Source: an uncultured Acidimicrobiaceae bacterium (GTDB taxonomy: Bacteria; Actinomycetota; Acidimicrobiia; Acidimicrobiales; SZUA-35). From it: a stretch of DNA of 64,000 bases. The stretch is from positions 1 through 64,000 of the forward strand of contig CAMYLA010000006.1 in the NCBI GenBank assembly GCA_947259095.1, given 5' to 3'. A program made the translations under genes and the position numbers. Shown in pieces: positions 8,904-18,143 of this stretch. Each line of letters begins with the position of its first letter. The first letter of the stretch is position 1. Under the pieces are notes generated by a model. That model was not told where the DNA came from. It searched no databases and saw only the letters and a program-made list of their open reading frames with translations.

Positions 8904-9809
8904 ATGAAGACCCAAGTCTCGCAATTGGCCTACCTGGAATCAGAGGCCATCCACATCATCCGGGAGGTGGCGGCGGAATTCGAACGACCCTGCCTGCTCT
9001 TCTCCGGCGGCAAGGATTCGATCGTCGTGCTGCACCTGGCCCTCAAGGCCTTCGCCCCGGCGCCGGTGCCATTCCCGATCATGCACGTCGACACCGGCCA
9101 CAACTTTCCCGAGGTCATCGAGTTCCGGGATCGAGTGGTCGCCGAGCACGGCCTGCGGTTGGTTGTGGCCTCGGTCCAGGACGCCATCGATGCCGGCAAG
9201 GCAACCGAGGAAACCGGCCCCCGGGCCTCCCGCAACCGCCTCCAGACCGGGGTGCTGCTCGACGCCATCGAGGCACACCGGTTCGACGCCCTGTTCGGCG
9301 GGGCCCGCCGAGACGAGGAGAAGGCCCGGGCCAAGGAACGGGTCTACAGCTTCCGCGACGAGTTCGGCCAGTGGGATCCCAAGGGCCAGCGGCCGGAGCT
9401 GTGGAGCCTCTACAACGGCCGGTACAAACCCGGTGAACATATGCGGGTCTTCCCCATCTCGAACTGGACCGAACTCGACATCTGGCACTACATCCGCGAC
9501 GACGAGATCACGATCCCCCACGTCTACTTCGCCCACAACCGCCCGGTGTTCCAGCGGGACGGCATGTGGCTGGGGGTCACCGAGTTCCTCCAGCCGATGG
9601 ACGGTGAAACCACCGAGGAACGGCTGGTGCGGTTCCGGACCATCGGCGACGCCACCTGCACCGGTGCGGTCGAATCGCCGGCCGCCACCATCGACCAGGT
9701 CATCGACGAGGTTGCGGCGACGAGGATCACCGAGCGAGGCGCAACCAGGGCCGACGATCGGGTGACCGAGGCGGCAATGGAAGATCGCAAGAAAGAGGGG
9801 TACTTCTAA
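8904..9809 (+). CDS. cysD: Sulfate adenylyltransferase subunit 2
   Basis: 'LLFSGGKDSIVVLHLALKAF', 'HVDTGHNFPEVIEFRD', 'FPISNWTELDIWHYI'. Confidence 0.95.
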   Translation: MKTQVSQLAYLESEAIHIIREVAAEFERPCLLFSGGKDSIVVLHLALKAFAPAPVPFPIMHVDTGHNFPEVIEFRDRVVAEHGLRLVVASVQDAIDAGKATEETGPRASRNRLQTGVLLDAIEAHRFDALFGGARRDEEKARAKERVYSFRDEFGQWDPKGQRPELWSLYNGRYKPGEHMRVFPISNWTELDIWHYIRDDEITIPHVYFAHNRPVFQRDGMWLGVTEFLQPMDGETTEERLVRFRTIGDATCTGAVESPAATIDQVIDEVAATRITERGATRADDRVTEAAMEDRKKEGYF

Positions 9810-11062
9810 TGGACCTTCTACGCCTGGCCACCGCAGGGTCGGTCGACGACGGCAAGAGCACCCTCATCGGTCGACTGCTGTACGACTCGAAGTCGATCTT
9901 CGAGGATCAACTGGAAGCGATCGAGGCCACCAGCGCCAGCCGGGGTGACGAGCACGTCAACCTGGCACTGCTGACCGACGGCCTCCGAGCCGAACGTGAG
10001 CAGGGCATCACCATCGACGTGGCCCATCGCTACTTCACGACCCCCCGGCGCAAGTTCATCATCGCCGACACCCCGGGCCACATCCAGTACACCCGGAACA
10101 TGGTCACCGGAGCCTCGACCGCCGATCTGAGCATCATCTTGATCGACGCCAGGAAGGGCATCGTCGAGCAGTCCCGGCGTCACTCGTTCATCGCAACGCT
10201 GCTTCGTATTCCCCACCTGGTCCTGGCGGTCAACAAGATGGATCTGGTCGACTACGACCAAGGGGTGTTCGAGGCGATCAGAGCCGAATACATCGAGTTC
10301 GCCAAGCGGCTCGACGTGCCGGACCTGACCTTCATCCCCATGTCGGCCCTCCACGGCGACAACGTGGTCGATCGATCGGCCAACATGGACTGGTATCGGG
10401 GCGGCACCCTCCTCCACCACCTGGAGGAGGTCTATATCGCCTCCGACCGCAACATGGTCGACGTTCGTTTGCCGGTGCAGTACGTGATTCGCCCCCAGAG
10501 CACCGAACACCACGACTTCCGAGGCTATGCCGGTTCGATCGCCGGCGGGGTCATGAAACCCGGCGACGAGGTGGCGGTCCTCCCGTCGGGTTTCACCACC
10601 AGGATCCGATCCATCATCGGACCCGAAGGTGAGGTCGACGAGGCCTCGGCCCCGATGGCGGTGACGCTGCTGCTGGAGGACGAGCTCGATGTCAGCCGGG
10701 GTGACATGATCTGCCGGGTCAACAATCAGCCGGCGGTCACCCAGGATCTCGAGGCCATGATCTGCTGGATGTCGGAATCCTCAGAACTCAGGCCAGGCGC
10801 CAAGTTGGCCATCAAGCACACCACCAGGTGGGCCAGGGCCATGGTCAAGGACTTCCGCTACCGGCTCGACATCAACACCCTGCACCGCGACCCCGAAGCC
10901 ACCTCGCTCAGCCTCAACGAGATCGGCCGGGTCAGGCTGCGGACCACGCAGCCGCTGTTCGCCGACAGCTACCGCCGCAACCGCACCACCGGCAGTTTCA
11001 TCCTCGTCGACGAGTCGACAAACGTCACCGTCGGCGCCGGGATGATTCGCGAAACGGAGTGA
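9809..11062 (+). CDS. cysN: Sulfate adenylyltransferase subunit 1 (GTPase)
   Basis: 'TAGSVDDGKSTLIGRLLYDSK', 'EREQGITIDVAHRYF', 'DTPGHIQYTRNM'; overlaps the cysD stop. Confidence 0.95.
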   Translation: MDLLRLATAGSVDDGKSTLIGRLLYDSKSIFEDQLEAIEATSASRGDEHVNLALLTDGLRAEREQGITIDVAHRYFTTPRRKFIIADTPGHIQYTRNMVTGASTADLSIILIDARKGIVEQSRRHSFIATLLRIPHLVLAVNKMDLVDYDQGVFEAIRAEYIEFAKRLDVPDLTFIPMSALHGDNVVDRSANMDWYRGGTLLHHLEEVYIASDRNMVDVRLPVQYVIRPQSTEHHDFRGYAGSIAGGVMKPGDEVAVLPSGFTTRIRSIIGPEGEVDEASAPMAVTLLLEDELDVSRGDMICRVNNQPAVTQDLEAMICWMSESSELRPGAKLAIKHTTRWARAMVKDFRYRLDINTLHRDPEATSLSLNEIGRVRLRTTQPLFADSYRRNRTTGSFILVDESTNVTVGAGMIRETE

Positions 11063-11661
11063 CCGACACACCGGCAACCGCCAACACCATCTGGCATCCC
11101 AGCGGAGTGGACCGGGCCGATCGGTGGCGGGTGGCCGGTGGTGCCGGTGGGCTGACCATCTGGCTCACCGGGCTCTCGGGGTCCGGCAAGTCCTCGGTGG
11201 CCGTGGAGCTGGAGCGGCAGCTGATCGAGGCCGGACGCCCGGCCTACCTGCTCGACGGCGACAACCTGCGGCAGGGGCTCAACGGTGATCTCGGCTTCTC
11301 GGCCCGGGACCGGGATGAGAACGTCCGCCGGGTGAGCCACGTGGCCCGGCTGTTGTGCGATGCCGGGATGGTGGCCATCGTGCCCCTGATCAGCCCCTAC
11401 CGAGCGGCCCGAGACCTGGCCCGGTCGCTGCACCAGGCGGCGGGGCTGCCGTTCGTCGAGGTCTTCATCGACACCCCCCTCGACGAATGTGAGCGACGGG
11501 ACCCCAAGGGCCTCTACGCCAAGGCCCGCTCGGGCGAGCTCACCGGTATGACCGGCATCGACGACCCCTACGAGGCCCCATTGCGACCACAGCGCCGCTA
11601 CACGCCGGACGACGGCGAACCGGCCGCCGTGGCGGCCAAGCTGCTGGCCTCGCTGACGTAG
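11059..11661 (+). CDS. cysC: Adenylyl-sulfate kinase
   Basis: GTG overlapping the cysN stop (GTGA); 'TIWLTGLSGSGKSSVAVELE', 'LLDGDNLRQGLN'. Confidence 0.93.
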   Translation: MTDTPATANTIWHPSGVDRADRWRVAGGAGGLTIWLTGLSGSGKSSVAVELERQLIEAGRPAYLLDGDNLRQGLNGDLGFSARDRDENVRRVSHVARLLCDAGMVAIVPLISPYRAARDLARSLHQAAGLPFVEVFIDTPLDECERRDPKGLYAKARSGELTGMTGIDDPYEAPLRPQRRYTPDDGEPAAVAAKLLASLT

Positions 11662-11826
11662 CTGCGAGGCCCATCCGACGCACCGCAGGGCCCGAATCGT
11701 TTCGTCTCGGTCGAGCTGCACGGCGGACCCAGGCAACCCTCAACGACACGACCTCGCCGTGCTGGGTCCAGCTCAACACGGCGGTCATCGAGATGCCAGA
11801 GGGGTCGATGTGACCGGTCGGGCCGG

Positions 11827-13125
11827 CTACTGGCAGGGTGTGCCCTCGGGCGTGGCCGCAGTAACGAAACCGAAGCGCCCGTATCCCGGTCCGGAATCCG
11901 AACCGGACACACCGCCGGCCGGGGTGGGGTCGCCGCCCACCTCGGGAGCTGCGGCGTCCACCGGGGATGGGGGCGAGATCGAGCCATCGGCCGCCGCTCC
12001 GGCGGTGGGGCCCGCCGGCCGGGGCCCGGCCCGGAACACGTCGAGCACCGCCTCGGCCTCACCTTCCTTCAACCTGAGCACCTGGGCGCCACCATCGGTC
12101 CGAAAATCCTCGACCGGGAGACCATGGCCGGTGATGCGATCGCCGCCCACTGCGGCGAACGTTCTGGCCAGCGACAGCAGATCGCCGATGGAGGCGCCGT
12201 CCTCGACCACCAGGTTCCGGCCCGCCACCGACAACGTCTCGTCGACGGCTCCCAGGCCGGTCACCCCGAGCTTGCCGGTGGCGGTATCGATGATCCGCGA
12301 CAGGAAGACCCGTTGCCGGGCCGTCCGCCCGAGGTCGCCGGTGGGATCGATCCGCCATTGACCGTCGATCAGCTCCTCGAAGTTGCGGCTCCTGGCGTAG
12401 GCCAGGCCCTGGGTGCCGTCGACGATGTGGCAACCGGACTCGATGATGTCCAGCCCGGAGTGCACGTCACGGCTGGGATGATCGAACCACAACGGCACCC
12501 CTTGCAGGGCGTCCACCATCTCCTGGAAGCCGACGAAGTTGATCTCGGCATAGTGGTTGACCTCGATGCCGAGTGCCTGGCTGAGGGTCGCCACCAGCCG
12601 CTCCCGACCGTCATCGCCGTTGTAGGCGCCGTTGATCCGCCCGCTGCCCTCCCGCCCGACGATCGGAACCCAGAGATCGCGGGGCACCGAGAGGAGGTCG
12701 ACGGTTCGGGCCGCACCGTCGACCCGGGCCACCATGATCGTGTCCGTGCGTTTTCCGACGACCTCCTCACCGAGGAAGGCACCGGCGTTCGGCTGGTCCG
12801 CTTCGATGCCCTCCCGGCCGTCGGTGCCGATCAGCAGCCAGTTGTTGGCCGACCCGTCGGCCCGGGGCTCGACCCCGGGTATGTCGACGAAGGTGATCTC
12901 GCTCAACCGACGCAACCCCCAGGCGGTGAGCCCGGCCCCGATGACCAGGCAGGCCAGGACGATCAACACCGCGGAGCGGGCCGCCAGCCGGGTTCGGCGC
13001 CGTCGCCGCAGCCGGCCGGGCTCGCCGCTGGACGCAAGATCGTGGAGGGGCGCGCCATGGCCGAGCCGGCCCGGTTGGTCGGCTCGATTGTTGGTGGCTT
13101 GCGGCGGCTGGTCGGCGGATGACAA
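11827..13125 (-). CDS. LytR-CpsA-Psr (LCP) family protein, start approximate
   Basis: 'NWLLIGTDGREG', 'TDTIMVARVDGAARTVDLLSVPRDLWVPI', 'RINGAYN', 'YARSRN'; N-terminal TM helix; the ORF extension past ~13125 lies antisense to another gene. Confidence 0.88.
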   Translation of the reverse strand: MSSADQPPQATNNRADQPGRLGHGAPLHDLASSGEPGRLRRRRRTRLAARSAVLIVLACLVIGAGLTAWGLRRLSEITFVDIPGVEPRADGSANNWLLIGTDGREGIEADQPNAGAFLGEEVVGKRTDTIMVARVDGAARTVDLLSVPRDLWVPIVGREGSGRINGAYNGDDGRERLVATLSQALGIEVNHYAEINFVGFQEMVDALQGVPLWFDHPSRDVHSGLDIIESGCHIVDGTQGLAYARSRNFEELIDGQWRIDPTGDLGRTARQRVFLSRIIDTATGKLGVTGLGAVDETLSVAGRNLVVEDGASIGDLLSLARTFAAVGGDRITGHGLPVEDFRTDGGAQVLRLKEGEAEAVLDVFRAGPRPAGPTAGAAADGSISPPSPVDAAAPEVGGDPTPAGGVSGSDSGPGYGRFGFVTAATPEGTPCQ

Positions 13126-13257
13126 GAAAGGGGTGTCCTCGGAACCCGAGAGTAGCAACCGCACGCCCCCGCAGTGGGGAACCCGTTCGATCAGTGGCTT
13201 GGCGCTGGAACCACTCTGGCCGGGCCCGGGCCCGGTTCCGTCGCTAGGCTTGAACCC

Positions 13258-13593
13258 GTGGCACCGCAGCAGCCGAACCCAGACGACATCCGTTGCCCGG
13301 CCTGCGGCGAGAGCGACGACCTGGCCGGTGAACGGGAGCAGGAGTTGATCCGCATCCGCTGCGGGGCCTGCGACACCACCTGGCACCGCGATCCTCAGCG
13401 ACGCTGCCCCCGCTGCGGAGCCGGCGACCTCTACGCCGCTCCGGTTGCGGTGATCGAGAAGTCTCGGGGGACGCAGTTGTCGATCGTGTCCACCCGCTCG
13501 GAGTACCTCTGCTGGAGCTGCGATCGGGACCTGATCGACGCCCAGCGCCGCAGCGGCACCGCGCTGATGCCGGATCAACTTCCCACCATCTGA
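13258..13593 (+). CDS. Zinc-ribbon protein
   Basis: Several CxxC pairs ('RCPACGE', 'RCGACDTTWH', 'RCPRCGAGD', 'LCWSCDRD'); TAGGCT hexamer 7 nt before the GTG. Confidence 0.65.
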   Translation: MAPQQPNPDDIRCPACGESDDLAGEREQELIRIRCGACDTTWHRDPQRRCPRCGAGDLYAAPVAVIEKSRGTQLSIVSTRSEYLCWSCDRDLIDAQRRSGTALMPDQLPTI

Positions 13594-13662
13594 GCCAGGA
13601 AGCGGGGGATGCTTGTTTCGACAAGCAGCTTCGCTACCCTTGTCCACCGGTAAGAGATCGAG

Positions 13663-15345
13663 GTGCCCCTGCGAATGTCCGAACCGGCCGTCACCGCCGA
13701 GCCCATGGATCAAGAATCCGCAACCGAGACCGAGACCGAGACCGAGGTCGAGACCGGCATCGCCGCCGGCTCGGCTGCCGATGGCCAAGCGGGCGAGGGT
13801 GAGCAGAGGGAAACCATCCTGGAGATGCGGCAGGTCGCCGGTCTGACGGCCGGCTCGGTGATGGGGTTGCACCGCGGCTCGTTCCAGTTCCGCGAGTCCG
13901 ACAAGGACGTCGGGTTCTCACTGATCGTCTCCGGCATCGACGACATCGCGGTTGTCGCCGGCTCCGCGGCGACCATCGTCGACGAGATACCGGTCGACGA
14001 GCCGACGCCGCTCGGTTCCTCGGTGCTCAATGTCGGCAGCGCCTGCTTCACCGTGCGGCCACCACGACCCGAGCCGTCCCCCGAGATCCGGTTGGTCGAG
14101 TTGCTGGAAGCGAGAACACCGCCAAAGGCCATCGTGGTGCCCGAGTTCCTGGCCGAGGACCCCGAGATCGAACGGACCAGCAGTTCACGATTCGGTGCCC
14201 TCTTCTCCAGGAGCACCGAAGACAGCGAGCCCCCGCTCGATGGGCAATCGTGGCGCTTTCTCGAGTCGATCAGGGACGCTCGCAGCGCGATGGCCGAGCG
14301 GTACCGGAACATCCATCCCGACCCCGAGGAGTTGATGAGCAGGCTCGATCGCATGGATCCCGGGCTTTGGAGCCGGGCCGCCGAGCACTCCCAGTTCGCC
14401 CGCTTCCCGATCGCCTATTCCACGATCCCCTGGCAGCCCCGATTCGATGATCCGAGCCGCATCCCGTCGCCGTTGCATCGGCCGATCCGTGAGATGAGCT
14501 GCCTGCCCTGGGTTCCGATCACCGCCAACCTGCTGCAGGGACCGCTGGGCATCGTCGGTGGTCGGGCTGCCGTGTTGGCCTGCGCCCGCCAGGCGGTGCT
14601 GTCCCTGGCCTGCATGACGTCGCCGCTCGACATCGAGTTCTCCATCGTGACCGCCCAGGGGCTGGTCGAGGATTGGGACTGGACGTCGTCGCTACCGAAT
14701 TCGCTGTTTCCGAGCGACGGGTCCGAGACCTACCGCGTTGCCGTTGCCGACGGTATGACCCACTTCGACGGCGCCGGGCTCGACCATCAGGCGGTCGAGG
14801 ACAACGAGATGGGCCTGATCGTGCTCGAGGAGTCGGCCGACCGACTCCCCGACGACTGCGCAACGATCCTGGAGCTGACCGACGACGGCCAGTGCCAGGT
14901 GACCAACCATCTCGGCGAGCAGATCTTCGGCACGCCGATCGGGATGGCGGCCGGCTTCGCGGCCACGATGGCAACGCTGCTTCGTGCCGCCATCGGCGAT
15001 GAACCGACCGACGGTTCGGAACCGGTCGATGCCCTTGAGCCGATCGACGCCGCCGAGCCGGCTCACGGCACCGTCCACGATGCGTCCCCAGACCCACAGG
15101 ACACCGCGGAGCGGCACGACACCGCGGAGCGGCACGACACCGCGGAGCGGCACGACACCGCGGAGCGGCACGACACCGCGGAGCGGCATGACACCGCACC
15201 GGGCAACGACGACCTGCCGGCGCTGCTCGATGAGCTCTTGGGCGAGAACGCAGACGACGGCGACGCCGCCACCGACGACGGCAACCCCGGCGACGACCAG
15301 CCCCACCGTGAGGGCGGGGCGACCCGCTCGGGCACCGAGAGCTGA
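13663..15345 (+). CDS. EccC/EssC-like N-terminal region protein lacking FtsK ATPase domains
   Basis: 'ARSAMAERYRNIHPDPEELMSRLDRMDPGLWSRA...LQGPLGIVGGRAAVLACARQAVLSLACMTSPLDIEFSIVTA...DWDWTSSLPNS' resembles the EccC pre-ATPase region; no GK[ST]; low-complexity C-terminus. Confidence 0.55.
   Translation: MPLRMSEPAVTAEPMDQESATETETETEVETGIAAGSAADGQAGEGEQRETILEMRQVAGLTAGSVMGLHRGSFQFRESDKDVGFSLIVSGIDDIAVVAGSAATIVDEIPVDEPTPLGSSVLNVGSACFTVRPPRPEPSPEIRLVELLEARTPPKAIVVPEFLAEDPEIERTSSSRFGALFSRSTEDSEPPLDGQSWRFLESIRDARSAMAERYRNIHPDPEELMSRLDRMDPGLWSRAAEHSQFARFPIAYSTIPWQPRFDDPSRIPSPLHRPIREMSCLPWVPITANLLQGPLGIVGGRAAVLACARQAVLSLACMTSPLDIEFSIVTAQGLVEDWDWTSSLPNSLFPSDGSETYRVAVADGMTHFDGAGLDHQAVEDNEMGLIVLEESADRLPDDCATILELTDDGQCQVTNHLGEQIFGTPIGMAAGFAATMATLLRAAIGDEPTDGSEPVDALEPIDAAEPAHGTVHDASPDPQDTAERHDTAERHDTAERHDTAERHDTAERHDTAPGNDDLPALLDELLGENADDGDAATDDGNPGDDQPHREGGATRSGTES
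15100..15189 (+). repeat. Five tandem 18-bp repeats GACACCGCGGAGCGGCAC (last copy ends CAT) encoding (DTAERH)5
   Basis: Read directly; in frame within CDS 13663-15345. Confidence 0.97.
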
Positions 15346-15397
15346 AGCCGCAACACCGTATGGACAGCCTGCGCCAAGGCGGGCTAGCAATGTCGGC

Positions 15398-16396
15398 ATG
15401 TCTCCGGTTGACACCACACGCCTCCAACGCCTGGCCCGGGCCTACACCGAGAGTGCGGTGTTCTACGCCGCCATCGATATCGAGTTGTTCACCCACGTGT
15501 CGGCCGGCGCCGACACCATCCCGGCCATCGCCGCCGCCACCGGCATGAGCGAACTGAACGCCGAACGGCTGGTCACGGTGGCGCTGGCCATGGGTCTGCT
15601 CGACTCCGAGGACGGGCGGATCGTCAACGCTGCGGACTGTGAGAAGTTCATGGTCAAAGGTGGGGAGCGCTACGCCGGCCCGTGGATGACCTTCACCCGC
15701 CACGAGGTGCCCCGGTGGTTCGACCTCACCGAGAAACTCATCGACCCGGCACCACCGACCGAACTCGGCATGTACGACGATCTGACGGTGGAGCGGGCCC
15801 GTAAGTACCACGCCGCCACCTACAGCATCGGGATGGGCGCCGGTCGACGGTTCTGCCGCCAGGTCGATCTGAGCGGTCGGCGCAAGCTGCTCGATCTCGG
15901 CGGCGGCTCCGGGGCCTACTCCATCAACGCGGTGAAGACCTTCGACGGCCTGGAGGCGGTGGTGTTCGACCTCCCGCCGGTCACCGTCGTCACCCAGGAG
16001 TACCTGGAACAAAACGAGGTCGGCGATCGGGTCGGAACCGTCGGCGGCGACTTCATCAACGATGACCTCCCGACCGGCTGCGACGTTGCGGTGATGGCAT
16101 CCAATCTGCCGATCTACAACGCCGAGAACATCCAGAAGGTGGTGCAGAAGACCTTCGATGCACTGGAGCCGGGCGGCGAGATGCACCTCGTCGGCGAGAC
16201 GTTGAACGCCGATGGCGTCGGCCCGCTCGATGCCGCCCTGTGGGGACTGGCCGAAATCCACTACGGCAGCGGCGGCCGATCCCACTCCAGTGCGGAGTGC
16301 ATCTCCTATTTCGAGAACGCCGGCTTTGTCGACGTGGAGAACCTCGACTTCGTACCCAACACCCTCACCAGGACCTTCGGCCGCAAACCGGCCTGA
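15398..16396 (+). CDS. SAM-dependent O-methyltransferase with dimerization domain (hydroxyneurosporene/BchU-like family)
   Basis: 'KLLDLGGGSGAYSINAVKTFDGLEAVVFDLPPV...GGDFINDDLP'; ATG at 15398. Confidence 0.8.
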   Translation: MSPVDTTRLQRLARAYTESAVFYAAIDIELFTHVSAGADTIPAIAAATGMSELNAERLVTVALAMGLLDSEDGRIVNAADCEKFMVKGGERYAGPWMTFTRHEVPRWFDLTEKLIDPAPPTELGMYDDLTVERARKYHAATYSIGMGAGRRFCRQVDLSGRRKLLDLGGGSGAYSINAVKTFDGLEAVVFDLPPVTVVTQEYLEQNEVGDRVGTVGGDFINDDLPTGCDVAVMASNLPIYNAENIQKVVQKTFDALEPGGEMHLVGETLNADGVGPLDAALWGLAEIHYGSGGRSHSSAECISYFENAGFVDVENLDFVPNTLTRTFGRKPA

Positions 16397-16463
16397 TCCG
16401 GACCGCCTCGCCGCCCCGAGTAGGGGTATCGGCGACCGACATCGAGGAGCGGACGGCCGGGCG

Positions 16464-17666
16464 TCAGGCCTTCTTCTTGGGGTCGGGCAAACCGACCCTG
16501 GCTTCGCCGTTGGCCCAGCCGGGCCAACGGCTGCGGCTCTTCTCTGCCAGCCGGTGCATGAGCGCAACCGCGCCGGGATCGTCATCACCGGGCCGTGTCT
16601 CGATCACCCCGTCGTTGATCATCGCCTCGATGACGGCACGACCGAGGTCGGTTCGGACCACCGTGAGGGTCCAGTCGGTTTCATCTCCGATGCCCCCGGT
16701 GGAGATGTCGGCATGCTCGGCCGCGAAGTCGGGGCAATGGTTGCAGCCCTCGCGGGTCCAGGCGTGGCATTCCTTGAGATTGATCTCGTGGTAGTCGCCG
16801 TTGCGCATCCAGACCTGGAACACCCCCTTGATGTTCATCTTGACGATGTCGTCCTTCTTGAGCCCGTACTTCATCTCGAACAGCTCGTCGAACAGCGAGT
16901 CGTCGAAGCTCTTCGAGCACAGCAGGCCGATGTTCAGCTTGATCGGCTTCGAGACCTTGCCGACCTTGCGATGCCACATCACCGGCCCGATCGAGGTCTG
17001 GCAGCTCATGCCGACCAGGGCCAGGTTCTCCAGGCCACGCTCCTGGGCCTCGTCGAAGGCCATCGTGTTGGCCGAGTAGGTGTAGCGGCTGCCGGCCCCG
17101 GCCAGCACCTCTTCGGCGTTGGTGGCGACGCCGGGGGTGGCCTTCCAGCCGGAGGCACCACCTTCCAGCATCGAGACCAGGGCGCCATCGATGATGTTGT
17201 TGTCCAGGCACCAGATCAGGATGGCCGAGACGAGGCCGCCGTCCTGGCCGGCGTCGTAGACCTTGTTGTCCTTGGCTCTGACCAGCAGGATGTCCTTGTA
17301 GACGCCGGACATCTCGTCTGCCCGTCGGACCCGGCCGAAGAGGTGTTCATCGGCCTCGGTCTCCCAGGAACGGAACCGCGGGCAGGCCCTGGTGCAGGAG
17401 GTGCAGCCCTTCTCACCGTGGACGCAGTTCTCGGGGCCCAGCTCCTCCTCCAGATGGAAGGGCTTGTAGGCCCCCGGCTTGTGTTCGTAGCCGATGACGT
17501 CGTGGGGACAGGCGATGACGCAGCCCGCGCAACCGGTGCACAGCCCGGAGGTGATCACCTCTTCGTAGAGTTCCTTCCACTGGAACGTCCAGCGGGCTTT
17601 TGCCGGCGGCTTGGCGCCGGCGGCTTCGCTCACAGCATCGGTCTGGGTGTCTGTCATCGCATGCAA
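16464..17666 (-). CDS. Coenzyme F420 hydrogenase/dehydrogenase beta subunit (FrhB) family iron-sulfur flavoprotein
   Basis: 'CTGCAGCVIACPHDVIGYE', 'CTSCTRACPRFR', 'DAGQDGGLVSAIL', 'HCPDFAAEHADISTGGIG'. Confidence 0.85.
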   Translation of the reverse strand: MHAMTDTQTDAVSEAAGAKPPAKARWTFQWKELYEEVITSGLCTGCAGCVIACPHDVIGYEHKPGAYKPFHLEEELGPENCVHGEKGCTSCTRACPRFRSWETEADEHLFGRVRRADEMSGVYKDILLVRAKDNKVYDAGQDGGLVSAILIWCLDNNIIDGALVSMLEGGASGWKATPGVATNAEEVLAGAGSRYTYSANTMAFDEAQERGLENLALVGMSCQTSIGPVMWHRKVGKVSKPIKLNIGLLCSKSFDDSLFDELFEMKYGLKKDDIVKMNIKGVFQVWMRNGDYHEINLKECHAWTREGCNHCPDFAAEHADISTGGIGDETDWTLTVVRTDLGRAVIEAMINDGVIETRPGDDDPGAVALMHRLAEKSRSRWPGWANGEARVGLPDPKKKA

Positions 17667-17766
17667 CGATAGTCGGGGCCCACCGGTTCGGCCTCTTCGC
17701 TTGCAGCGCGCCGGACCTGGTGGCGACCGGCCCCGGGGACCGTGGCGGCCAGACCCGCCCGGTGCG

Positions 17767-18138
17767 CTACAGGTCGCCCTCTTCGACGATGCAGTCGGCG
17801 ATGATCTCGTTGAGCTCGTCAGACAGCGGCTGTTCCTGATCGGCGACCAGCCGCTGGTCGGCCGCCACGAACTCGTCGAAGGTGATTTCGACCTGCGTCT
17901 CGTCGAACACGCACTGGCAGATGCCGCTGATCAGCCGGGGATCGTCGAGCGGGCGGCTGCAGGCGGCCATGAACCCGGTCCTGGTGTCGGCGTTGAAATC
18001 GGTCGGCACCTCCTCGGTGCAGGCTGCGGCCAACAACCCCGACGCGACGAGGATCCCCGCCACAGGCAGCGGCAGCCGCCCGATCGTTCGACCGCGGTGG
18101 CGACGACGAAAGCTGAGGGCGAGGATCTTCATCACCAT
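17767..18138 (-). CDS. Small lipoprotein, function unknown
   Basis: Lipobox 'GLLAAAC' after an N-terminal hydrophobic stretch; ~123 aa. Confidence 0.6.
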   Translation of the reverse strand: MVMKILALSFRRRHRGRTIGRLPLPVAGILVASGLLAAACTEEVPTDFNADTRTGFMAACSRPLDDPRLISGICQCVFDETQVEITFDEFVAADQRLVADQEQPLSDELNEIIADCIVEEGDL

Positions 18139-18143
18139 CGACG

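Noticed and set aside
13126-13872. Upstream extension of the LCP ORF
   Set aside because: Runs antisense through the zinc-ribbon gene; the TM and LCP domain start after ~13125
15100-15189. Possible CRISPR array
   Set aside because: Contiguous 18-bp units with no spacers, in frame inside a CDS
16212-17672. 486-aa plus-strand ORF opposite the FrhB gene
   Set aside because: Low-complexity antisense shadow ORF; the minus strand has clear Fe-S cluster motifs
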